DNA from: Brachypterus glaber
Taxonomy: Eukaryota; Arthropoda; Insecta; Coleoptera; Kateretidae
Assembly (NCBI GenBank): GCA_958510825.1
Contig: OY294044.1
Coordinates: 47,208,626-47,272,625 of the forward strand
DNA: 64,000 bases
Direction: 5' to 3'
Positions 55,520 through 64,000 of this stretch are shown piece by piece (the stretch's first letter is position 1; each line of letters starts with the position of its first letter). Under the pieces are notes generated by a model. That model did no database searches. It had not been told where the DNA came from and saw nothing but the letters and a program-made list of their open reading frames with translations. The translations under genes were made by a program, and so were the position numbers.

Positions 55520-56595
55520 CAGTGCGTGCATTAAGTCTGGAATCACCCGATTAACTTTTATTTTATATTAAAAAGTTATCAAAATTTTCACCCCCTTGCA
55601 CCCTCCCATCATAACTTTTTTTCTCAAATAGCAACCTACCCCTTGTGACACATCGTTGAAAAGGTTATTTAATAAGCTTTCTAACGGGGTATGATAAAGC
55701 CTTATTTCGACACTCCCATATGCCCATATTTAACCATTTTGAGTTATACTCATAGGTAAACGCCTTGAAAAAAAACACATGGTGGTATTACTCAGATTTC
55801 TACACAGGCCAGTTTAACCAAAAGTTTACCTAAAATCACTAAAGTAAGAAATTCTAAACTTGAATTTTATCAGAAACAAACAATAAATAAACAATAAATA
55901 CTTTTACAGTTAAATAGAGAATTTTATAAGCTTTCAAATGATGTATGACGACTTCCTTTTCCACTTTATTCATTTACCCACCCTTAAATAACAACAAAAA
56001 AATATTTTAGAAATTTAGCTGTCGTGAAAAATGACAATATATGAGTTACGGCTTTGTTGTTGGCGGTATCAATTTGACAGAGGGCTTATAAAAAAATGGG
56101 TGGCTATTTGAAAAAAAAAAATGGAATGGATGGGTGCGGGCGTGAAAATTGTAATAACATTTGGTGTAAACCAAATTAAAAAATAAAAATCGACCTGTAT
56201 GAGCATTTTTTTTACCTCCCAGTCACGAGAACAAACAAAAAATGCTCAGACAGATCGATTTTTATTTCGAAAATTTTGATTTACACCAAATTTTATCACA
56301 ATTTTCACCCCCTTGCACCCACCCATTCCATTTTTTTTACAAGCCCTTGGTCAAATAAGGCTTTATCATACACCGTTAGAAAGCTTATTAAATAACCTTT
56401 TGAACGATGTGTCCCAAGGGGTAGGTTGCTATTTGAAAAAAAAGTTGTGATGGAAGGGTGCAAGGGGGTGAACATTTTGATAATTTTTTTTACACCAAAA
56501 TTTGCAAAAATAAAAATAAAAATCGACCCGTCCGAGCGTTTTTTTTTAAAGGCATATAAATAGTTAATGTGATTCCAGACTTAATGTACGCACTG
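55520..56595. mobile_element. TA-flanked inverted-repeat element, 1076 bp
   Basis: CAGTGCGTGCATTAAGTCTG and the inverse of CAGTGCGTACATTAAGTCTG, with TA outside. The arms share TTTTCACCCCCTTGCACCC, TAGCAACCTACCCCTTG, GAAAGCTTATTAAATAACCT and TATGATAAAGCC. A smaller palindrome (about 56165-56285, AAAATCGACCTGTATGAGCA with inverse) lies inside. Non-coding. Confidence 0.85.
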
Positions 56596-56611
56596 TATAT
56601 ACATATATGTA

Positions 56612-56838
56612 CTAACCCAGGTAGCACCTAATAACTAGTAGATATCTTAAATTGGCAGTAGATATCCCATGGATATCCAAATGTCCGCCTATGTCCAGGA
56701 TATCCACACAGATATGCAGCGGACATTTATTTTTTAACCTCCCTAAAGTATCTACTGGATATCCATTAGAGATCCATCATGGACTGGAAATAGGGTTGTC
56801 TAATGGATAATCTAATGGTTATTATGTGTTGTCTGGGA
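56612..56838. mobile_element. Short MITE with CCCAG...CTGGG ends, about 225 bp
   Basis: CCCAGGTAGCACCTAATAAC against the inverse of CCCAGACAACACATAATAAC. The interior is rich in GATATCC motifs that form small palindromes (ATGGATATCCA). Confidence 0.6.
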
Positions 56839-57985
56839 AGTGAGAGAAATAATCGAATTAAATAATTTTAAATTTCCAGAAAGTAAAATATCCGATATTT
56901 TTTTTTTTAAATCTTCATTTGCCTTCCTTGCCACACCCTAATGTTCACCAAAAACAATCCTGAGCGAGAACTTTTGGTAACATACCTGTATGCCAAAAGT
57001 CTCTAGCTTAAAGCGTTCTTAAGCTATAGGGTCCACAAGTTTTCCCGTAACTCTTCCTAGATAAACTCTTCCTAGATAAAATTATGGCCATGTGCTGTCA
57101 GATCTGACTAAATTTCTAATCTTCCTAAAAATAATGTTCCTAATACTGGCAAAGTTTTAGACGATTTTGGAAGTCGGTTAAAAAGCAGTGAAAATCCGTG
57201 TTTTTTTCCTGACCAATTGCTAAAAAAACGTCTTTTTTCCAGCTCTCTTTTTTAAGTAAAAAACGTAAATAAATTTTAAATGAAAATGAAAATAAAATCG
57301 CTTTTTGTACGCAAATCTACAAGGCACAAAGAAATCTTAGTTACTAAACGATCAGGGGTTTTGAAATCTCTCCCAAATAATCTTGCAGTTTTATATTTTT
57401 GTAGAACATTTTTATAATATTAAATACCCTGTTGCAAAATCGCGTTTGTTAAATTTTCGTTTTTATATATATATTTTTTTTGGTTATATGGTATTTACTG
57501 TATACAGAACCATTAAATTTTAACTTTTTCTACATAGAAAAATAGTATGTGCAAGGCGTTTATGAAGTGGTGTTCCTTATACATAATATAACCATATTAT
57601 GTTTTTTTTAGCCAATACTCATTCAGTAAACACAACTTTAAGGTTTTTATTTTTTTGCATTGAGGCCATTTTTTAACAACAGGGTGATTATTTCTGTGTT
57701 CTAACGACTAAATTTTCTCGTTTTGTTTTTATTTTTTATATAATAAGTTAAATTCATTTATTTTTATATAGATATCAAATTTTTGCTTTTGTGTTGTAAA
57801 TATTATTTATTATATCGTTTTATTTTTGTACCAATTTTTGGTATTTTATGAACAAAATGTACAAAAAGGACCTTTTATAAATGAGTTATTTAACTTGAAT
57901 AAAATATGTTTAGGACAGTTAGTTTTTTATTTTTTTTTTCCAGAAAATTAAACTTGAAAATGTATAGTCAGGAAAGTAAAAGAAC
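56839..57985. other. No gene; weak inverted pair
   Basis: ACCCTGTTGCAAAA near 57426 and TTTTTTAACAACAGGGT near 57672 are inverse and might bound a relic element. CTTCCTAGATAAA is tandemly doubled at 57054-57081. Confidence 0.4.
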
Positions 57986-57987
57986 TA

Positions 57988-59082
57988 TACTGCCCTCCTA
58001 AAGAGGAACGCAGCATGTACACCTGACACATACGGTTTTCGAGCTTAGTATTATTTTACTACGGAGAATAACGGTATGTACCAATCCTAAGGAAATCTGC
58101 GGTAAGTGCATCGAAGATGTTACTTGCCGCGTTCTTTCTATGTGAAATTTTGTTTTGAAAGAAGAAACAGGATAAAGCAAATACAAAAGAAAGCAAAATT
58201 ATGGGTATTTTAGTGGCAGTCAGACAAAATTAATAGATACATTTATTGTTTCTAAAGAAATATACATTTCTTATTAGAAGACAAAATTAATATTATAAAA
58301 TATTGATGAATCAACAAATAAAAAAAAAAGAAAAAAATATATTGTTTAAGACTATTGTTACTACTATTGTTTAATAGTATAGGTACTATAGTACCTACTA
58401 GTAGATATATCTGTTTAAATATAATTAAATAATAATATATAAACTGCTGCCAACAAAATAATACTTTCCCTTATAAGCTTAGGTTTATTAAAATCAAAAA
58501 TGAAAAAAAAAATTGAAAAGGAAAATTGAAAAAAAATATAAAAAAATTAAGAATAATTAGTTTTTCAAAAAAAAATCTGTTTAAAAAAAAAATATATATT
58601 TTTTTTGAAAATTATTTTTTTTTAAGTATTTGGGAAAATGCAATATACCATTTCCAGTGAATAGTATATAATGGAATGCGTATCATTACATATCTTTACG
58701 GCTTGTTATATTAGAAGGTATCAAAAATTTATATTGTTACAGAAAATCATAAAAAATATTTGATGTTATAATTTATTTCAAATATTCACTTGCACGCACA
58801 AAAGAATTATACGTTTAATTAAATTTTATTTTAAATATAGATATCAGAAATTAACAGATTTTTTAAATACCAAAAAGCATATAGTTAGTTTAGATATTAT
58901 TTCGTTTATTAAAAGATTTAAATCTATGCCAAACTTTTACATAAAAAGAACGCGGCAGGTAACTTCTTCGGTGTACTTACCGCAGATTTCCTTAGGATTG
59001 GTATTTACCGTTATTCTCCGTAGTAAAATAATACTAAGCTAGAAAACCGTATGTGTCAGCGCTCCTCTTTAGGAGGGCAGTA
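57988..59082. mobile_element. Inverted-repeat element, about 1.1 kb
   Basis: TACTGCCCTCCTAAAGAGGA with inverse TCCTCTTTAGGAGGGCAGTA, TA outside. The arms of about 165 bp share GACACATACGGTTTTC, AGTATTATTTTACTACGGAG, CCAATCCTAAGGAAATCTGC and GGTAAGT. The interior contains the reverse of the 43434-43517 module. Confidence 0.8.
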
Positions 59083-59084
59083 TA

Positions 59085-59760
59085 CTGGTCAAAATATGAT
59101 GGTAATAAATGGACCAATTATTGTTTTTTCATTCTACACAAGGTTAAAATCAGTTTTTCTTGCCTCGTTTGCGAACGGCAAGTGCTGTTTTCCGCGGCTT
59201 GACGGAAAAGAAAATTTAAAAAATTATAAATAGATGGCGCAAAATATTTAACTTGATTTTTAGCCGAAGAAACGAAAATTTTCAGTATTTTGAGTCATTT
59301 AATTTAATTTTATTAAACAATAATTTTTTAATGGCGTATTTTAATAATACTGTACCTATTTATAGCGTTTTTAGTACCTTATAAGTTCATAACAACATGT
59401 CATTAATTTTTTGACTGCCCTTGGGCTTGGACTTTACAGTCATCTTGTGACTGCCAAATGCTCATTGGGTGACTTGATCTAGTACTTACAAACTTTTTTT
59501 ATAACTTGAATATTTTGTACTTTTTTACACTATTTTTTGTGTAGGATAAAAAACAATATGTAATTCAAGCCAGAAAAATAGTTTTCTAGGTCTCGAGACG
59601 TGGCCTGACTCAACAGGTCTCGCTTGTCCATATCTTCTATTGACCCAGAAAACAAACACTTTTCTGTCTAGGATTACCATATACTATTTCATTTACTTAG
59701 TAAACCTAAATATCTATGTTTACGTAAACCTCCCTGGACTCTGCTATTCCTGTGAAAACG
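59085..59760. other. No gene
   Basis: A 60-codon plus frame at 59051-59233 is not family-like. GTCTCGAGACGTGG and GGTCTCGCTTG near 59590 resemble strings at 61920, with no further structure. Confidence 0.35.
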
Positions 59761-59846
59761 CTCTGGTTAATTCTTATTGAAATTTTCGTATCTGATCTTA
59801 TTAAAACTTTATAGAACTTTTAATAAAATTATTAACGAAGTTTTTT

Positions 59847-60007
59847 ACCAATAAAGCAGGAATGTATAAGAATGAACCAGGTTTTGGAAAAGAAATTTCA
59901 TTTTAATTCTTATTAAAATTTTCCCATTTAAACTTGAGAAGAATTAATATGATTTTGAATGAAATTTCTTACCAATGAAGCAGGTTTTTATAAGAATGAA
60001 CCTGGTT
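59847..60007. repeat. Two copies of a 43-bp direct repeat 122 bp apart
   Basis: TTACCAATAAAGCAGG with ATAAGAATGAACCAGGTT, and TTACCAATGAAGCAGG with ATAAGAATGAACCTGGTT. Confidence 0.7.
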
Positions 60008-60022
60008 CACACACACACACAC
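60008..60022. repeat. (CA)n microsatellite
   Basis: Seven to eight CA units. Confidence 0.85.
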
Positions 60023-60363
60023 GCATTTTTGCTTGTATCTTGAAAACGCGAAGAGATATCAAAAAAATCGACCCCCTAGACCTAAATTCAGTTTCAACAA
60101 CTTAAGGAAACCGGAAATAGGGATGTTCCCAATGGGAATGTTCCCCAAGATGACTGGAGGAACTAGTTCCTCTAGGCTAAAGCCTCCAGATATCTTGATC
60201 CATACCAATCCGAAGTGTATCAAATTAGCTGACTAGTAAGTTATAACGACAGTATTGGAAGAACGAGACTTTATTAATTTTAAAAGTTTTGTTAGTCGTA
60301 GAAAATAAGATGTGGCTCCACCTACAGCATACGAATTTTCGCCTGTAATTAAGTCAATATGAA
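60023..60363. other. No gene
   Basis: A 67-codon plus frame crosses this stretch but shows no conserved pattern. GGGATGTTCCC and GGGAATGTTCCCC are tandem near 60120. Confidence 0.4.
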
Positions 60364-61055
60364 TCTGCTGTTTAAATATTATTGGGACTGCGTTAGAAAT
60401 TTCCTTTTAAACCTGGTATTTAAATTTAATATAATTTTTCTCATTCAATCTTTTACATTCTAAATAGAATTTTCTTATTCGCATTCTCAATAAAATATTC
60501 TCATTCAGTATTTAGGATTCTACACAGAATTTTCGCTCTAATACCTACACATTAAATGCATATGAATATTGTGTAGAACCGAGAAATTCATACACCAATT
60601 TCTTCGAATTCCCGAATTCATAGTAGAAATTTTCGAGCGAGATTTATTTCTTGTTTCACTTAGCAGGATACATAGCATATGCTATACATATAGGTTTGAT
60701 GCGAAAGGTCTGCTGTTTAAATATTATTGGGACTGCGTTAGAAACTTCCTTTTAAACCTGGTATTTAAATTTAATATAATTTTTCTCATTCAATCTTTTA
60801 CATTCTAAATAGAATTTTCTTATTCGCATTCTCAATAAAATATTCTCATTCAGTATTTAGGATTCTACACAGAATTTTCGCTCTAATACCTACACATTAA
60901 ATGCATATGAAGATTGTGTAGAACCGAGAAATTCATACACCAATTTTTTCGAATTCCCGAATTCATAGTAGAAATTTTCGAGCGAGATTTATTTCTTGTT
61001 TCACTTAGCAGGATACATAGCATATGCTATACCTATAGGTTTGATGCGAAAGGTC
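60364..61055 (+). repeat. Recent tandem duplication, 345-bp unit, two copies
   Basis: Unit 1 is 60364-60708 and unit 2 is 60709-61053. By eye only about four or five bases differ (for example near 60403, 60568 and 60602). Both carry the same 50-codon frame (MCRTEKFIHQF...), which looks accidental. High identity implies a young duplication or an assembly artefact. Confidence 0.92.
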
Positions 61056-61106
61056 TACCGAACGAAAACCGAGGAAAGACATCCGGTTTTAAATAATTAT
61101 AATTAA

Positions 61107-61608
61107 CCTTTACCTGGCACACCTCCCCTGAGTAACATACCTGGCACTGTGGGGTTCGTACGAACCCCAGTGACAAATATCCTTGTAAAACTTGAAATAT
61201 TGATTATTTTTTTTTAGAAAAATCAGAGATCATCTTCAGATACCCCTTTAAAGGGTGGAATAGTCAGAGTTTAGAAAAATCAAGATCAGCGTTCAGAAAA
61301 AATTCGGAAACTTAAAAAAAAACGTATTTTACAAAAAAATTCATAACTTTTTTATTTTTTGATAAAAGTGCTAAAATTTTAGGTGTGTGTGTGAGTGCCG
61401 GGTGAGGTACGTACACACCCCAACCTACTTTGACGACTGCCACAGACAAACTGAACCGTCGCAGCGCTATCCTAGTGGCATAGGTATAAAAGTGTACCCC
61501 TTGACTACCGATAGATGTCGTTACGAGTTTAGATTTCGAAGATTTAAATATCGAAAATCGACGAGAAACAGCGTGGGGTTCGTACGTACCCCCTGTGCCA
61601 GGTAAAGG
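61107..61608. mobile_element. piggyBac-like MITE, CCTTTACCTGGCACA ends, 502 bp
   Basis: CCTTTACCTGGCACA and TGTGCCAGGTAAAGG are exact inverted repeats bordered by TTAA (61103-61106 and 61609-61612). The subterminal GGGGTTCGTACGAACCCC and GGGGTTCGTACGTACCCC palindromes sit at both ends. The interior frame at 61387-61605 runs into the terminal repeat and is not a gene. Confidence 0.9.
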
Positions 61609-61612
61609 TTAA

Positions 61613-62030
61613 AGCATGTTTCTTACAAGGGCGTAGGTATATTTTTCTTGGTGTCAGTAGATAAGTTTTTACACAGATTAGGAATCTGAGGACAAAGGTC
61701 ATACATAATAAACTAAAAAGTATACAGTTTTTTAGGGTTCTCCAAAAAGAAGATAAATTTTTGCTCTAAAGTACTTATTTTTGTCCTAAGAGGGATTAAT
61801 TACTCCCCTTATATATTCCCTTGGATTCTGACTACATCAGTCGATATGTGTTCTAACATTCCGACTTGCAAGCCCAGTTTCTACAAGAGGTGTTATGCTT
61901 ATGCTAAGGGACACTAGATCTAGGTCTCGAGTTAGCAAGGCTTGACCTATAACTAGTGTTCCTAGTGATGCTCACACAGCTCAGCAGAAGTTCTTAAGAA
62001 CTTCTGATCTTAGGTTACTATAATCTAGAC
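61613..62030. other. No gene; 22-bp palindrome
   Basis: The perfect palindrome CAGAAGTTCTT/AAGAACTTCTG lies at 61985-62006. An AGGGACACTAGATCTAGG string at 61908 also occurs at 54527. Confidence 0.45.
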
Positions 62031-62339
62031 CGTCCAATTATGCAAGATAGTAGTTTAAAATTCCCGCCATTTTTAAGCTACATCATTGGTTAAAAACTCG
62101 TATATTTTAACATATAAAATATTGTGACATTTTTTGTCTCTAACAATGATTGACGGTGGTTAAAGCTAATAAAAGAAGAGAAAGTTACATAAAAAAATGG
62201 TTATATTTAATGTAATTTTTATGGTATTGAAAAAGGTACTTTTTTGGTTTATTCTTCATACACTCACACTAAATTAGCATATTCTACATATTGTACAAAC
62301 GTAAATTATATTGAATATAAGGAAAACCTCAAATTTTTA

Positions 62340-63000
62340 GGTTACAATTACAACTAGTATTTGGAATCCTCATTATAAAACATACGTTGAACGACTAGAA
62401 AATGTTCAAAATAAGTTTTTAAAATTTTTAGCTATTAAAAGCAATATTACTATTACAGATCACGATTTTACCATAATTTATGATAAATTTAATATTATAC
62501 CATTAAGCAAACGTCGAATTTTAACTGACCTAACAATAACTTATAAAATAATTAATAAAAACATGTTTAGTGAAAATATTTCCCATAAAATAATATTGAG
62601 ACAATCTCAAATTAACTGCAGAAACTCAGAACTATTTATAGTTCCATTTAGACATACTAATTGCTCACAAAATTCACCAATAACTCGAATGATAATTTCT
62701 TGTAATACATTTTTGAACAGTATCGAAATTTTTTCAAAAAATATCGAGACTTTCAAGGGATTTGTTAAAAATTTATTGCAAAATCAGTAGTAATTATTAG
62801 ATTTTTAGATTATTATTATTATTAATTTACACTTTTTTGATTTACATTTTTGTATTTATAACAGAATATGATAATGTATAATATATGTGTAAATATATTT
62901 TTTTTTTTTTTTGATACAATGTTAGCTATTTGTAGGTACTTTTTTGGGTATATCCCGTTTGTACTTCTGTTCAAATAAATAAATAAATAAATAAAATAAA
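62340..63000 (+). mobile_element. 5'-truncated LINE with (AAAT)n tail
   Basis: Begins within the reverse-transcriptase frame and ends in about six AAAT units (62975-62995) after a 3' UTR with a poly-T run. Target duplications were not resolved. Confidence 0.7.
62350..62790 (+). pseudogene. LINE reverse transcriptase C-terminal fragment (open)
   Basis: About 146 codons are open to TAG at 62788-62790. Landmarks are SIWNPHYKTYVERLENVQNK (the WxPxxxxxxxxLExxQxxF motif after the palm), FLKFLAIKSN, FNIIPLSKRRILTDLTITYK and an FRHTNCSQNSPITRMI segment matching the R1/Jockey-type YxTNxxxxSPxxRxxxxxN pattern. There is no catalytic palm or endonuclease. Inactive through 5' truncation, but the frame is undamaged, suggesting a young insertion. 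Confidence 0.8.
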
Positions 63001-63004
63001 CTTA

Positions 63005-63125
63005 AGGCCTATCCAGAGGCTCGCATAACAACCATTACAAGATACCTGACGACATATCAAGCCAATTCTGACATCGCATTCTTATGTACTATGCTTGTTA
63101 TGCGAGTCTTTGGATACGCCCTTTC
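63005..63125. mobile_element. Hairpin MITE, about 120 bp
   Basis: AGGCCTATCCAGAGGCTCGC with ATAACAA against the inverse of GGGCGTATCCAAAGACTCGC with ATAACAA. Confidence 0.65.
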
Positions 63126-63252
63126 CAGGAAAACAGTACCGACATCTGTTAAATTTTTGATACACTACGATTTATGCATAATTATGCTATATATGCGCTC
63201 TGTGGTGTAAAACGGGCCGCGTCCCTTAGTATCTTGCATAACTGGATGGAGT

Positions 63253-63581
63253 ATAGGTTCTTTGTAATCTGTGCTGTGTTTATTACCATCATTATTATAT
63301 TATCATTATTATATTATCACAGGAGTTAACAAATCTAAATAAAGATTTTTATTTTTTTTTGTAAAAATAAATGTATAGCACAAAATTTAAAACAAAAAAA
63401 TATAACGTGACCAAACAATAAAAAATAAAAATTTTATAAAAAAATATAATTTTGTAAATTTTAATCCTTGTCAATGTCTTCTTTGCTTTTTCGACTATGG
63501 CAAGATTCGGAATCGTAATCTCTTGAACATCTGAAAAAAAATAAAAATCTTATATTTCTAAAATTAGGAATTTAGGACCAT
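63253..63581. other. No gene
   Basis: AT-rich; ATTATTATATTATC is doubled at 63288-63316. Confidence 0.4.
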
Positions 63582-63611
63582 GAAGCTCGCTAGCGCTAGC
63601 AAGCTATAGCT
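63582..63611. repeat. Near-perfect 30-bp palindrome around GCTAGCGCTAGC
   Basis: AAGCTCGCTAGCGCTAGCAAGCT-like symmetry with a perfect 12-bp core. Confidence 0.6.
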
Positions 63612-63618
63612 TAAGATA

Positions 63619-63712
63619 CCCTGTTAAAAACACCAGACCAGTAAAGACCAGTAGAAAACTAATCGGAATCTACTGGATCCTACTGGTCTCTACTTGTTTT
63701 TTTTTAACAGGG
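63619..63712. mobile_element. Hairpin MITE, CCCTGTTAAAAA ends, 94 bp
   Basis: CCCTGTTAAAAACACCAGAC with CAGTAAAGACCAGTAG pairs with CTACTGGTCTCTACTTG and TTTTTAACAGGG. TA at both ends (63617-63618, 63713-63714). Confidence 0.8.
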
Positions 63713-63743
63713 TAGATATATCAAAAAAATTAAATGTGTTATA

Positions 63744-63797
63744 CCACTGTTAAAAATGACGGATCTGCACGGGTATAAATGGTCCACAAACCGGGGA
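63744..63797. mobile_element. One-armed copy of the AAAATGACGGGT hairpin family
   Basis: CTGTTAAAAATGACGGATCT with GCACGGGTATAAATGGT and ACAAACCGG; no right arm follows. Confidence 0.6.
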
Positions 63798-63799
63798 CG

Positions 63800-63911
63800 G
63801 TCTTTACCTCGAAAAAAATTACCTCGTAAGCAATTACCTCGAAAAATTTACCTCGTAAGGATTTTAACTCGCACGCCAATACATCGCATGAATATTACCT
63901 TGAATGGCTTT
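63800..63911. repeat. Degenerate tandem repeat, TTACCTCGAAAAAA unit
   Basis: Six to eight 14-17-base units (ATTACCTCG, TTTACCTCG, TTTAACTCG, AATACATCG, ATTACCTTG). Confidence 0.7.
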
Positions 63912-64000
63912 TATCTCAAAAATTATATTTTTTCTAATTTTTCATCTGTTTCTTTTAGATTATTGTACAATTTACAAAATTAATGGGCAAATATTTTCCT

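Larger units (their letters stand above)
62031..63250. mobile_element. Possible DNA element with 22-bp inverted ends enclosing a LINE and a MITE
   Basis: CCAATTATGCAAGATAGTA (62034) and TTAGTATCTTGCATAACTGG (about 63225-63245) are inverse with few mismatches. The contents are a LINE remnant (62340-63000) and the 63005-63125 hairpin, both probably later insertions. Confidence 0.45.

Noticed and set aside
61387..61605. 72-codon frame in the piggyBac-like MITE
   Set aside because: It runs through the terminal inverted repeat and has no transposase motif.
1..64000. CRISPR arrays, bacterial operons, rRNA genes, endogenous viral genes
   Set aside because: None seen. Repeat arrays here have degenerate units without spacer regularity, and no viral protein motifs were recognised in any long frame.

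Overview
The window is a stretch of AT-rich, intron-dominated animal genomic DNA, most likely from an insect. The only recognisable host gene is CTDNEP1/Dullard, and its residues resemble insect orthologues (for example the [13 protein letters not shown] block and the LHLHKLW C-terminus). The order cannot be settled from sequence alone. Apart from the exons, almost everything that can be explained is transposable-element DNA.

Host genes: three plus-strand exons at 10256-10446, 23319-23547 and 29319-29464 encode the catalytic domain and C-terminus of the nuclear-envelope phosphatase Dullard (188 codons). They are separated by introns of about 12.9 and 5.8 kb. The 5' exons, including the membrane anchor, lie upstream of the window. 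A second, unidentified plus-strand terminal exon at 34895-35090 encodes a proline-rich 64-residue tail ending in an SRIP motif. It lies between two large palindromic elements. No tRNA, rRNA or other host RNA gene was recognised.

Mobile DNA: (i) minus- and plus-strand remnants of non-LTR retrotransposon reverse transcriptases at 2.5, 5.1-5.8, 10.7-11.5, 11.6-12.1 and 62.3-63.0 kb; (ii) a 3.9-kb Tc1/mariner-like element (12057-15956) with inverted repeats of about 420 bp, TA target duplications and a broken transposase. A tRNA-derived SINE and a 619-bp hAT-like element with a perfect 8-bp duplication have jumped into it, and it sits in a LINE remnant; (iii) seven TTAA-flanked piggyBac-like short elements; (iv) two hAT-like CGAGGGG elements, each with a perfect 8-bp duplication; (v) a PIF/Harbinger-like insertion with a TTA duplication; (vi) more than a dozen TA-flanked non-autonomous elements that are mostly inverted repeat, i.e. 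long snap-back hairpins, several nested inside one another.

Most interesting: the inverted-repeat element at 30674-30997 carries two outward-facing copies of a sequence matching the catalytic core of a type I hammerhead ribozyme (CTGAAGA, a 4-bp stem II, GAA, a 3-bp stem III and a GUC cleavage triplet). The minus-strand copy also has a well-paired stem I with an internal loop, the form known from Penelope-like elements and animal retrozymes. Other notable points are opposite arms of one palindrome serving as each other's empty site for two different insertions, GC-rich 15-16-bp repeats in the arms of an inverted element at 44.4-45.3 kb, and a recent 345-bp tandem duplication at 60.4-61.1 kb.
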